Below, in pieces: positions 1 through 8,878 of a DNA stretch of 64,000 nt. The first letter of the stretch is position 1, and each line of letters begins with the position of its first letter. The position numbers were made by a program, and so were the translations under genes. Origin of the DNA: Volvox africanus (taxonomy: Eukaryota > Chlorophyta > Chlorophyceae > Chlamydomonadales > Volvocaceae); assembly GCA_030268105.1 (NCBI GenBank), contig BSDZ01000026.1, forward strand, positions 1,678,001-1,742,000, given 5' to 3'. The notes under the pieces were generated by a model that was not told the origin of the DNA, made no database searches, and saw only the letters and a list, made by a program, of their open reading frames with translations.

Positions 1-549
1 GCTGCAATGAGTGCGGCAAAGGGAGTGCTGCGGTACCTGGCGGGTACTCGGGAGATGGGTCTTCGGTTTCCTGGCGGACAAGGGCTGCAGCTGGATGGCT
101 ACAGTGATTCGGATTGGGCAGGAGACACAGTTACCCGCAGGTCAACAACTGGTTATGTTTTCCAAGTGAACGGTACTGCGATAAGTTGGAGCAGCCAGCT
201 GCAGCGTACCATGGCAGCATCATCAGTGGAGGCAGAGTATCAAGCTCTTTCCAGTGCGGTGAGAGAAGCCCTTTGGCTGTCAAAGCTGTCTGACGATCTG
301 AAGATCGGCACCTCCCCCTCGATTATTAAGGTGGATTCCCAGGGGGCGATGAATATCAGCAACAACCCTATGACGTCCCAGCGGTCCAAGCATATTGATG
401 TGATGCATCATCTAGTCAGAGAGCGGGTCGCAAGTGGGGAGGTTGAGCTTAGGTACTGCCCTACGGAGAAGATGGTGGCTGATGTGATGACGAAGGCCTT
501 GGGTGAAGCCAAGTTCAAGTGGTGCCGTGCCTCCATGGGTGTAGTCTAG
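1..549 (+). pseudogene. Copia family A pol, 3' fragment (RNase H end)
   Basis: The frame is open from the window edge and ends at TAG followed directly by TGA. It carries the C-terminal RNase H part of a Ty1/copia polyprotein: the DSDWAGD motif near residue 35, the STTGYVF block, the AEYQAL helix and the DSQGAM motif. It nearly repeats the end of the complete copy at 874-2262; I see two residue changes (R to Q after YVF, V to M after QRT). The 5' part lies outside the window. It is followed by a polypurine stretch and an LTR, so it is the 3' end of an element that shares or abuts that LTR. Confidence 0.9.
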
Positions 550-571
550 TGAGGTTTGCACCGAGGGGGCG

Positions 572-874
572 TGTTAAGTCTTGGACGGTGCAAACATTGG
601 TTGCCACAACCTTGGAACTGTCCTAGAGAAGGAGCTCGGAGCTGTCCTAGAGAAGGAGCTTGGAACTGTCCTAGATTTAAGTGGAGCCATCCGAGAGGAC
701 AACCGGGCGGAACTCTTGGAATAGCTAACAGCAGGCAATAATAGAATTTAAGGGTGCATAAACTCTGCAATAGTCACCCAACAGCTAGCAATCGTCTAGT
801 GTCTTATACATCTGACCTCCTCTGACCTCTGTAATACTCCATAGCAGCTTTATACTTCCTTTATCTCCTTAACA
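572..874 (+). repeat. Copia A LTR, left copy (303 bp)
   Basis: It starts TGTTAAG and ends CTTAACA, giving 7-bp inverted termini, and is preceded by the polypurine tract GAGGGGGCG. It matches the LTR at 2285-2587 over its full 303 bp with a handful of substitutions. No primer-binding site follows: the LTR is fused directly to mid-pol sequence. Confidence 0.92.
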
Positions 875-2262
875 TGTATAAGGTGAAACACAATCCAGAT
901 GGTAGTGTTGAGCGGTTTAAAGCGCGCTTGGTCGCAAAAGGGTTTGTACAGCGCGAGGGGGTGGATTATGGTGAGCTCTTTGCGCCTACGTCCCGTAGCT
1001 CATCTTTTCGAGTCCTTTTAGCGGTAGCAGCGGCTAGAAAAATGCCCATTCACCAGCTAGATGTGACGACTGCGTTCTTGAATGGAGAACTGAAGGAGGA
1101 TCTTTGGATGGAGCAGCCACCGGGGTACGAGTCGGAAACTCCAGGCCTGGCCTGTCACCTGCATAAGTCCATCTATGGTCTAAAGCAGGCCCCACGGTGC
1201 TGGTATGATAAGTTGTGTGAGAAGTTTGCCGAGATTGGGCTGTTCCCGTCTAAATCAGATCCGGCTATGTTTCTGAAGGTTGATGAAAGGGGAGTGGTGG
1301 TTGCATTGGTTCATGTGGATGATACGTGTGTGGCCTCAGATGATTTAGAATTGGTGCGGAAGGTGAAAGAGGCGATTGGTCAGTGCTTCAAGATTCGGGA
1401 CCTAGGGGAGGCACGAGTATTTTTGGGCATGGATATTCGTCGAGAGAAGGATGGCGATATTGTGTTGAGTCAATCTCGTTATATTGAGCAGATTCTGGAG
1501 CGGCACAACATGCTGGATGCCAAAGATCGGGCAACTCCTCTGGCAATGGGTACAAGGGCTGCCCCAGTGACTGATGATGAAGGCAAACTGCTGGAGGACC
1601 CAACGCCTTACCGAGCTCTGGTGGGAGAACTCAACTACCTTGCAGTGAGTACACGTCCCGACCTGGCCTATGCCCTGAGTGTGCTTTCCCGGTCCATGGC
1701 TAAGCCTACCCGCGCTGCAATGAGTGCGGCAAAGGGAGTGCTGCGGTACCTGGCGGGTACTCGGGAGATGGGTCTTCGGTTTCCTGGCGGACAAGGGCTG
1801 CAGCTGGATGGCTACAGTGATTCGGATTGGGCAGGAGACACAGTTACCCGCAGGTCAACAACTGGTTATGTTTTCCGAGTGAACGGTACTGCGATAAGTT
1901 GGAGCAGCCAGCTGCAGCGTACCGTGGCAGCATCATCAGTGGAGGCAGAGTATCAAGCTCTTTCCAGTGCGGTGAGAGAAGCCCTTTGGCTGTCAAAGCT
2001 GTCTGACGATCTGAAGATCGGCACCTCCCCCTCGATTATTAAGGTGGATTCCCAGGGGGCGATGAATATCAGCAACAACCCTATGACGTCCCAGCGGTCC
2101 AAGCATATTGATGTGATGCATCATCTAGTCAGAGAGCGGGTCGCAAGTGGGGAGGTTGAGCTTAGGTACTGCCCTACGGAGAAGATGGTGGCTGATGTGA
2201 TGACGAAGGCCTTGGGTGAAGCCAAGTTCAAGTGGTGCCGTGCCTCCATGGGTGTAGTCTAG
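874..2262 (+). CDS. Copia A reverse transcriptase-RNase H ORF, 5'-truncated element
   Basis: This 462-aa ORF covers most of the copia RT (RVT_2 type) and all of RNase H. Visible RT motifs are KARLVAKGF (about residue 20), QLDVTTAFLNGELKED, YGLKQAPRCWYDKL and the catalytic LVHVDDTCVA (about 145-155). RNase H motifs are DSDWAGD and DSQGAM. Gag, protease and integrase are absent. The ATG is made by the last A of the upstream LTR plus TG from the internal sequence, so the ORF begins exactly at the LTR edge. The usual family protein would continue upstream, so this is an internal deletion derivative whose frame stays open. Whether it is translated is unknown. TAG and TGA occur as adjacent stops. 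Confidence 0.88.
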   Translation: MYKVKHNPDGSVERFKARLVAKGFVQREGVDYGELFAPTSRSSSFRVLLAVAAARKMPIHQLDVTTAFLNGELKEDLWMEQPPGYESETPGLACHLHKSIYGLKQAPRCWYDKLCEKFAEIGLFPSKSDPAMFLKVDERGVVVALVHVDDTCVASDDLELVRKVKEAIGQCFKIRDLGEARVFLGMDIRREKDGDIVLSQSRYIEQILERHNMLDAKDRATPLAMGTRAAPVTDDEGKLLEDPTPYRALVGELNYLAVSTRPDLAYALSVLSRSMAKPTRAAMSAAKGVLRYLAGTREMGLRFPGGQGLQLDGYSDSDWAGDTVTRRSTTGYVFRVNGTAISWSSQLQRTVAASSVEAEYQALSSAVREALWLSKLSDDLKIGTSPSIIKVDSQGAMNISNNPMTSQRSKHIDVMHHLVRERVASGEVELRYCPTEKMVADVMTKALGEAKFKWCRASMGVV

Positions 2263-2284
2263 TGAGGTTTGCACCGAGGGGGCG

Positions 2285-2587
2285 TGTTAAGTCTTGGACG
2301 GTGCAAACATTGGTTGCCACAACCTTGGAACTGTCCTAGAGAAGGAGCTCGGAGCTGTCCTAGAGAAGGAGCTTGGAACTGTCCGAGAGTTAAGTGGAGC
2401 CATCCGAGAGGACAACCGGGCGGAACTCTTGGAATAGCTAACAGCAGGCAATAATAGTATTTAAGGGTGCATAAACTCTGCAATAGTCACCCAACAGCTA
2501 GCAATCGTCTAGTGTCTTATACATCTGACCTCCTCTGACCTCTGTAATACTTCATAGCAGCTTTATACTTCCTTTATCTCCTTAACA
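2285..2587 (+). repeat. Copia A LTR, right copy (303 bp)
   Basis: Same length and termini as the left LTR, preceded by the same polypurine tract GAGGGGGCG. Its right edge abuts AT-rich bacterial-type DNA at 2588, which places eukaryotic retrotransposon DNA directly against the bacterial block. Confidence 0.92.
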
Positions 2588-2623
2588 ATTCTCATCATTC
2601 TAATCTGCATTAGTCAACCCACC

Positions 2624-2734
2624 TTACCTTAAATCATCTTTAATACTAAGTATTATTGTATCATCACCAATTTTGACCGTTTGAAAAATTTCACTAGTAT
2701 AAGATAATAATTTTTCATCAATAGATTGTGTCAT
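2624..2734 (-). CDS. Small bacterial ORF, 36 aa, unrecognised
   Basis: It begins 2 bases after the stop of the coiled-coil ORF, as in a bacterial operon, and ends TAA. The protein is acidic and hydrophilic, starting MTQSIDEKLL. Its 3' end is only 37 bp from the copia LTR. No function can be assigned; it could be a complete small protein or the start of a longer gene cut by rearrangement. Confidence 0.35.
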   Translation of the reverse strand: MTQSIDEKLLSYTSEIFQTVKIGDDTIILSIKDDLR

Positions 2735-2736
2735 AA

Positions 2737-3024
2737 TTACTTACCTTCAAAAATTTCTTTAGCTTTTTCTTTTTGCATATCTTCAGCTTTTTTACGATCT
2801 TCCTCCGTTTTCTTTTGAGCATCTTCATTCTCTTGATTTTTGCGTTCTGCTTCCGCTTTTTTATCTTCCAAATCCTTAGCTTGTTTATTTAAAGTATCTA
2901 TTTCACTATCTAACTCTTGCGCTCTTCGTTTTAGATATGGATTATCAGGATCAGCTTGTAATTTTGTCTTGATATCACTTAACTCATCATTTTTATTTTT
3001 TAATTCACTAGAAGTTTGATCCAT
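2737..3024 (-). CDS. Bacterial coiled-coil protein fragment
   Basis: 95 aa, almost entirely charged residues with heptad spacing of leucine and alanine. It reads as a long coiled coil from about residue 5 to the end, rich in K, E, D and Q. The frame stays open for about 20 codons upstream of the first ATG until a TAG near the join at about 3090, so the true N terminus may be missing. No catalytic motif. The strong AT bias and the tight spacing to the next ORF are bacterial. The function is not recognisable. Confidence 0.45.
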   Translation of the reverse strand: MDQTSSELKNKNDELSDIKTKLQADPDNPYLKRRAQELDSEIDTLNKQAKDLEDKKAEAERKNQENEDAQKKTEEDRKKAEDMQKEKAKEIFEGK

Positions 3025-3125
3025 ATTATTTGATATTTGAGCTAAATCAGTGGAGAGTATAAATTTGCTGGACCGTTTCTTCTACAATATTTATAATTAA
3101 ATGGATCCCCACAGATTTTTCCAAC

Positions 3126-3159
3126 AAAAAAGCCAGCTAAACTATATTTAACTGGCTTT
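3126..3159 (-). terminator. Rho-independent terminator downstream of pal
   Basis: On the minus strand an AAAGCCAG / CTGGCTTT stem with a 15-nt AT-rich loop is followed by a run of six T. It lies 28 bp past the pal stop, the expected place for a bacterial intrinsic terminator. Confidence 0.75.
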
Positions 3160-3186
3160 CCTAAGGTAATTTATACTGTTTGCTTA

Positions 3187-3478
3187 TTACTTAAGCTCAG
3201 TAACACCTCTACGATTTTTGCTCCATGCTGCTTCGTTATCACCAATAACTTCTGGTCTTTCTTTACCATAAGAAATGGTCTCAATACGTTTTGAGTCAAC
3301 ACCATGGTGTGCTAAGAAACCCTTAACTGCGTTGGCTCTTCTTTCGCCGAGAGCAATATTGTACTCTCTTGTACCTCTCTCATCGCAATGACCTGCAATT
3401 ATAACATTAATGGTTGGATGATCTTTTAACCATTTTGCTTGACGCATCAAGGTCTGCTGGGCTTCATGTGAAAGAGAA
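3187..3478 (-). pseudogene. pal: Peptidoglycan-associated lipoprotein, C-terminal OmpA domain, 5'-truncated
   Basis: Pal anchors the bacterial outer membrane to peptidoglycan within the Tol-Pal system. The reading frame carries the OmpA/Pal peptidoglycan-binding domain: GHCDERGTREYN (the usual TDERGT-type motif), ALGERRANAVKGFL, and the terminal SYGKERPEV...WSKNRRGV block. The frame is open upstream of the first ATG to about 3478, where an IstA piece begins on the other strand. The signal peptide, lipobox and N-terminal part are lost. The stop and terminator are intact. Identification of the domain is firm. It cannot work as a lipoprotein in this form. Confidence 0.9.
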
Positions 3479-3481
3479 GCC

Positions 3482-3718
3482 CATACCCAAATTCAGCGTT
3501 TATTATTAGCAGAAGGAGTAAATGTAAGTTATCGTAGTATTAACCGGTACATTCAAAAAGCTTTTCCCAAGCTACCAAAGAATACTATTCATATAAAGAC
3601 CGAGCCGGGGCAAGAGGCACAAGTAGATTTTGGTTATATTGGCAAGATGCAGGATGTTGAGGGTAAAAATAGAAAGCTTTATGCTTTTGTGATGACATTA
3701 TCACATAGTCGTTATCGT
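3482..3718 (+). pseudogene. istA: IS21-family transposase IstA, internal fragment
   Basis: An open frame of about 79 codons, without start or natural stop, matches the region around the first catalytic aspartate of IstA: PGQEAQVDFGYIGKM, then the KLYAFVMTLSHSRYR block typical of the DDE core of IS21 transposases. After about 3718 the frame runs into antisense symporter sequence and meets TAA. Both ends are recombination joins, so this is a scar of a bacterial insertion sequence. The partner IstB ATPase is not present. Confidence 0.82.
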
Positions 3719-4437
3719 TGCTCCTTGGTTATTGGCCTTACTCCAGTAAACGCCAAATGTTAAAGGCACGAATGCACCACATAAAGTTACGAGGTATGCG
3801 CCTTTAATTATTTCTAGTATAGTAACCCCTGCACTCACGTTTAAGTAAGAATAGAAATATACCAGAAATCCAAAAACAAACACTCCAATCCTTGAAGTTA
3901 AGACGATCCCCCTATCCGTAAGCTTCATAGAATCTTTTAATATATTCTCTGCGAGCAAAGCTGAAGGAGCAAGTAGTGTACCGGAGGCAGTTGACATTAT
4001 AGCCGAAAGTAAAGCCCCAAAAAATAGAACTTGTAAGAATACGGGTGTTTCTTTAAATATATAGTCTACTAAAATTCTTTGCTGATCACCTCCAGCTTCT
4101 AAAGTTTGCTCAAAAATTCCAGGTGATAGTAATGAGATACCATAGGTGATAAAAATCGGCACGAAGCAAAATATTATATATATGCCCCCCCAATTGTGGA
4201 ACCAAGAACTGCTGTACGCTCGTCTTTAGAAGCCATCACTCTCTGGAAAACATCTTGCTGAGGAACAGATCCCAGAGCCAAGGTCAAAAAGGTTGCAACA
4301 AACTCAAGAGTATCATGAAAATTCGTTTCTGGCCAAAAATAAAGCATTATTAAACAATCTATCGAATAGTGCATACCACCACCGCCAATAACAACTAGGG
4401 TTATTGTTATTGTATTATTACCTTGGACTAAATATGA
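3701..4437 (-). pseudogene. Sodium:solute symporter (SSS family) fragment with frameshift
   Basis: Two minus-strand frames (about 4174-4437 and 3701-4162) form consecutive parts of one SSS transporter. The first has the PQQDVFQRVMASKDERTAVLGS motif region; the second has several hydrophobic helices, including LFFGALLSAIMSTASGTLLAPSALLAENI, a core SSS signature. They are offset by one base at a run of seven G near 4185 (coding strand), so either a single-base loss or a sequencing error at a homopolymer. N terminus and C terminus are missing: the 3' side ends at the IstA join and the 5' side at the host repeat at 4438. Substrate not determinable (proline, pantothenate or others). Confidence 0.85.
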
Positions 4438-4573
4438 GCAGATCCGATGCAATGTTGCCTTCTAGTGGCTCCCTTCCAGGCATGACACACTGAAAATGTT
4501 CCTGACTTTCAGGGGAAAAGTGTTTTCGGGATGTAAAGAGTTTCATACGGGACTTTCCATCATAAGCTCTTCA
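4438..4573. repeat. Left edge of segmental duplication copy 1, with deletion scar
   Basis: 4438 to about 4566 matches 25,168-25,295 almost base for base. It then jumps, through about 6 unmatched bases (TCTTCA), to sequence equivalent to 26,665. Copy 1 therefore lacks the 1.37 kb present in copy 2, including the 3' LTR of copia C. Confidence 0.8.
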
Positions 4574-6137
4574 TACATTGCTGTTCTGCAACGGTCCGCA
4601 CTGCCCAAAATTGACATACCATGAACGCACCCAAGCGGTTTACCACTGGTATGAAATAGGGCTCGAAACACATCTGATTGGGTCTTCACCTCGATGGGCC
4701 AATGGCACCCTTACGATGCCCAGACACAAGATGCGATAAAAGATTGTGTACACCCTCATGGTGACACTTCTCGTGGCGTTACTCAACCGCCATACCCCAC
4801 AGGGGCATTTAGATACACATAACTCAGCAACCAACCTCCAACTAAGGGGTGCTAGGGATCGCAGAACTCAGCCGCCCTTCCTCACAGGAACCGAGGCATT
4901 TAGACACGCTTCAGGTGTTGCCTCAAACTTGTTGTACGCGGATTCAATCACCGTTTACATTTATGAAGGCCGCAATGCATTCAGATATCATGAAGCATAA
5001 TACAATCATATTAGCATGATATACTCGAGTATATCTAGCTAATCAGGCATGTCGCATCATCATTCACGACATCGCGCTGTCGGTCAACATGTTTGACTCG
5101 AGGCTGATAATTAATGCGCGATCTATCCATTGGCATATTATATCATGTAATAATACTTTGAATAGTATTACCTCATCTGTGTCATAAACCATACGTGTAT
5201 GCAAGAATGCGACGATCGCGATGGTTGGGTCGGCAACCGAATATCGATATTCGGACCTTTGCATATTGCATGCGTTGCATCCAATAATATCACGAATGAC
5301 ACGATATTTAGAGCAGTATTACCAAGGTACTCACACTTGAGATCGTAATCCAGTGAGACCTGTACTGCACATCGGTATTGCGACGTGATAGGTGCGAGGA
5401 CGGCCGCCTAGAGACCGAAGTCGGCTTGACGCTATTTTGGGTCAAGTACTCGTGTACTTAACTCGGTCTGATTTTAATATATACGTTTTACTCATTTATT
5501 ATCGGCCTGAGCTATTCCAGCATAGCATTCCCAGCCGGATGATGAACGCTGCCCGCGGGGTCTGACGGCAGACTCCTAATTTGCAACTGAAGGTCATTGT
5601 AAGTTGAATCTTTCCTTATTTATAAGTCTTCCGCTGTCACGTTGCTTGCACTGAAGTGTCTTGCTGTTCGTAAGCACCATGCACGTGTAGCTAATACTCA
5701 GACGTGCAGATTCAGTGCATGATTGAAGAAGGAAGGATACAACAAAACTGCTGTACTGTTGTGGCCTTCAGTAGCAAAACACCCAATGGTGTTGCATCGG
5801 TTACCACAAGCTGCCGTACTGTCACGGTCTGCACTAGCACATCACTCTTCGGTGCTCTAGTGAACAACAGAAACCGCCGTACTGCCACATCCTTCGGAGG
5901 ACTTGACCCTCCAAAAATCAGACATACTGCGCCCAGTGCGCAACCAAGTATGTTGGGAAGAAACTGTTATTCCCACACATATGAACATCTGCTGATTATA
6001 TCGCCGTGAGCAATACCAGCTCGACGGTGTTGCCGTGTACATGAGGACTCAAACCTCATCGGCCCTTGTAGGACCCCAAACCTGGGCTTCCCGACCCTGG
6101 GCTACTGCCAGTGGGAAATCTATCCCAATACAACATG

Positions 6138-6148
6138 GGAATCGAACC
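6138..6148 (-). promoter_or_regulatory. Pol III B-box-like sequence in copia C interior
   Basis: On the minus strand it reads GGTTCGATTCC, a full match to the tRNA-gene B-box consensus GGTTCGANTCC, inside a stretch (about 6040-6190) with short inverted repeats. No complete tRNA fold was found around it. The same site is at 28,229-28,239 in copy 2. Confidence 0.4.
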
Positions 6149-7907
6149 TCCAACCCCAGACCATGCTGTGCCCAGCACAGAATCATCGGCCTGAATATCT
6201 TGGCTTGTTGCCACCTGACCATGAATACCAATTAAGTGTATCCCGTTAACATAAGTGTAAACCCGTTAACATAAACAGCCACTGACAATGACTTGACGTT
6301 ACCCCCAATGAGGTAACTACGTGCAAATCAAGCAAAGCAATCATAAAGACGTGCAAAACACTTGCAGCCTTCCATCCCTCATTACATCAGGGGATAACCA
6401 GGATAGCTACCCAAACATAATTGAGAGCAGTCCACAGGACTCTGCCATCGACTCCCAAACACATGTCATACATACTCATTGGGCAGCCCTCTTCAAGCCA
6501 GGCTCAGTCCTGCTGGGAACGCATCAGCCGACCTCTCATCAGGTCCCTCTTCCAGCCAGGCTCTATCCTGCTGGTCATACCTGTAGAATAAACACTTTGC
6601 GCACACCCTTGTATGGTGTCGCCTCGTAAACATGAACATTAGCCACCAACAGTCCATCCCAGGGTCATTCATACTGCTGCTCCGTCTGCCCTACACAAGG
6701 GCACTCAGACCACAGACCTCTGACTCTCTAAGCCTCAAAACAAAAGTCAATAGCTCCAGCATCTAGCCACACACATCCAGGTGAACAAGGCCAAGCAACT
6801 GATCTGCCTCATGTCCGATTGAGGGAATTAGCTACGTTCCCTTAATATGACACAAAAACTCACAACTGGCTGCAACCTAGATGGCTTCACATATCCCTCG
6901 AGTTCAAGGTACTGACCTTCCAGTTGACATAACCTGAGCATCATAGTAAACAAAGGTCCGTCGGGCTCTTATGGCCCTCACGTCGTACCACCAAGGCAGA
7001 CGCTGTCGTTTCACTGCGCTGCATGAGGTCTGAGTTACGGGCAGGCAAACATCCACACATTGGGGATTAGGCAGGGCACCACTGACATAACCAAAACAAA
7101 TCAAGAGTTAATTCAGGTCGCCAATCACTACCACAAGCAAATGCCATACCGCCCAATGGCAGTACTCGAACGTACTCAGAAACATACGGCCCAATGGCAG
7201 TACGCGAACATAGCTGTACCTAGTGGTGTGATCAAAACTTCTGCCCCTTTTTCCTCAAGGCAATTAGAAGCTGTAATTATGCAGTACTCTGAACTGCACG
7301 AAACAAAGTTGTTCTCACCAAGAGAACGCCACCTCTTGCATCGTTAGCGTTTCCTAAAAAGAGTTCTCCATGAGATAACGTGCGGCTGACAGGCACAGGC
7401 CACTCACAGGCGAGGTCTATGGCTCGGCAGGCACATCAATTGCCTTGAACTGCTATGGGGTGCTCTGACAAAACATAGCAATAAAGCACCTATCAAAACG
7501 TCGCCTGAACGTCGCCTGTTATCAATATAGTTGAAATCCACCTTGCTCGAACTACAAACAAAGCGCCGCGCTGCGAGCTGCCCAGTAAATAAAGGCATAG
7601 TCGAAAAGCTTTCAACGTATAAATGCGGTAATGGTTCGAATTCACTGTGAAGTTACCGCCAATCCGCTCCATCTTTGCGTCGGCATCGTTGTAGCTCGTG
7701 AACGACCAGTAAAAATTTTCGGCGCTTTTAAGGTGTCCTCAGAAGGAACCATAACCTGATCGTTGATCTCCTTTGTAGCGCCATTTTCCTCGTAGTCGCG
7801 ACTGACTTGCACTTTGCCGCCAAATCGCACCAGGCGGCGACCCTGACATCACCGCCAGTCTTTCCTTGCCAAACTGCTTGTCTAGCCCTTCCATCTTCAT
7901 TTGCCAT

Positions 7908-8216
7908 TTAAAAGTCACTTAGCTCCTGTCGTAGTGCTACCTTTCTCGTGTTGCAGGTTGATGCGAACGTAGCCGCCAAAGCGTCCCAGGCGGCCTTCAC
8001 ATTTGCCGCCCGAACAATTGTTTGGAGGTGATGGTTCTTTACGTTCTTGGCCATCACAATCTTGACGTTGTCGGAGATGATGACATCCGCCTCTGCAATT
8101 GGTGCTTGTAGCAGGGCACGACTGTATCCAAGTTCCGTGCACAACAATTGGAATCGTAGTTTCCAAGTTGAGTAGTTGTGTAGTTCCAGCGGCTCGTCCA
8201 GCCTATCCTTTCCCAT
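7908..8216 (-). pseudogene. Copia C gag, N-terminal fragment
   Basis: 102 aa beginning MGKDRL, related along its whole length to the Gag start of copia B (shared blocks: NYSTWKLRFQ versus NYATWSFRFQ, VKNHHLQTI versus VQDHHLAII, KAAWDALAA versus KGAWERLAA). This is the copia Gag (UBN2-type) N-terminal domain. It stops at about 100 residues, whereas the family protein runs to several hundred with a zinc knuckle. A further short open stretch (7642-7830) may be decayed gag. No zinc knuckle, protease or RT follows. Confidence 0.75.
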
Positions 8217-8287
8217 TGTGAAGACCTATAAACGCGAAGATCAACACTAGAATGGGCAAAAGATGTCAGGCTCCGCGGTCAACGATG

Positions 8288-8303
8288 ACCGGGGCTCATA
8301 ACC
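8288..8303 (-). promoter_or_regulatory. Copia C primer-binding site
   Basis: Minus-strand GGTTATGAGCCCCGG immediately follows the LTR. It is complementary to the anticodon arm of initiator tRNA-Met (loop CTCATAA), not to a tRNA 3' end, as in Drosophila copia, which is primed by a half-tRNA. Confidence 0.75.
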
Positions 8304-8392
8304 TATTGAGATGTAGACTATCAGATATTAGGAAGCCTGACGTAATATTGAGAAAGTATACGTTACATATTATCTGATAATAAAGAAGTCCG

Positions 8393-8719
8393 TGTTAAGA
8401 GTGAGCAACACTCATATACGTATGAATGACAGAGCAAGTAATACGGCCCACGAGGGGCCGGGCGCTTTGCTGACTTTAACAGGTTATGAGCCCCGAGCGC
8501 ATGTGCGCGGCTGGATGAGAGGTCGCCGGTTCGAATCCCGCTGGCTGTTGACCAGGGCAGGGAGGCTGGGACGAGGCAGCCATGGGGAAAGCGTGAGGAC
8601 TGACGGAGTGTCGCTCACGGGGGCGTGTTAAGAGTGAGCAACACTCATATACGTATGAATGACAGAGCAAGTAATACGGCCCAGGGAGGGGCCGGGCGCT
8701 TTGCTGACTTTAACTAACA
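8393..8719 (+). mobile_element. TRIM retrotransposon 1 (327 bp)
   Basis: Terminal direct repeats are 8393-8481 (89 bp) and 8626-8719 (94 bp), starting TGTTAAGAG and ending TTTAACA or TAACTAACA. A primer-binding site GGTTATGAGCCCCGAG abuts the left repeat at 8482. A polypurine tract ACGGGGGCG abuts the right repeat. The interior is only about 144 bp and has no coding capacity. The TSD is GTCCG (8388-8392 and 8720-8724), and the empty site is seen in copy 2 at about 30,480. These are the defining traits of a terminal-repeat retrotransposon in miniature. The interior also has a Pol III B box at 8528. Confidence 0.88.
8528..8538 (+). promoter_or_regulatory. B box inside the TRIM interior
   Basis: GGTTCGAATCC matches the Pol III B-box consensus exactly and sits in a tRNA-like context (GGTCGCCGGTTCGAATCCCG). 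A T-arm-like stem can be drawn with one mismatch. No acceptor or anticodon arm is evident, so this is a relic of a tRNA or a captured promoter element. Confidence 0.5.
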
Positions 8720-8878
8720 GTCCGAATAGTTTGTTCTGGAGTCGGCACATATACTTGTGCGTATAGCACTACAAACAGTACAAACGCGGGTCGATAGCTT
8801 ACCGCCGAGTACAGCTACAACAGCGGGATTGTTGCTAGTATGGATCGCTATATCCAACTGATATACCATTTCATAACA

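Larger units (their letters stand above)
2588..4437. other. Scrambled bacterial (Rickettsiales-like) DNA block
   Basis: This 1.85-kb segment is far more AT-rich than its surroundings and carries bacterial genes in fragments. Order: small ORF and coiled-coil ORF (minus), Pal with its terminator (minus), IstA piece (plus), symporter piece (minus). Orientation and content switch at about 3030-3125, 3480 and 3710, so at least three joins occurred. The left flank is a copia LTR. The right flank (4438 on) is a host repeat also found at 25,168. Pal, SSS symporters and IS21 elements are common in Rickettsiales. The taxon is an inference from AT content and protein character, not a database match. Confidence 0.78.
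4574..8878 (-). mobile_element. Copia family C, non-autonomous element, copy 1 (3' end deleted)
   Basis: This matches 26,665-30,636 at a constant offset of 22,091 over several kilobases. On the minus strand the 5' LTR is 8304-8878 (243 bp once the TRIM inserted in it and its 5-bp duplication are removed). The primer-binding site lies just inside. The internal region has only a gag start (7908-8216). From 4574 to about 7640 there is no pol domain on either strand, only short chance ORFs, so the element must be moved in trans. The 3' LTR is missing in this copy. Confidence 0.82.
8304..8878 (-). repeat. Copia C 5' LTR, copy 1, split by a TRIM
   Basis: On the minus strand it starts TGTTATGAAATGG and ends CATCTCAATA (TG...TA rather than TG...CA). 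Removing 8393-8724 leaves 243 bp, equal to the two LTRs of copy 2. Confidence 0.85.

Noticed and set aside
2588..4437. Functional bacterial operon or a contaminating bacterial contig
   Set aside because: Pieces are truncated, in mixed orientation and directly joined to a copia LTR and a host repeat. Contamination by chimeric assembly cannot be excluded, but the second, duplicated bacterial insert makes it less likely.
5704..7347. Several 60-100 aa ORFs in the copia C interior
   Set aside because: They lie on alternating strands without domains or codon bias, and are identical in copy 2 only because the DNA is duplicated.
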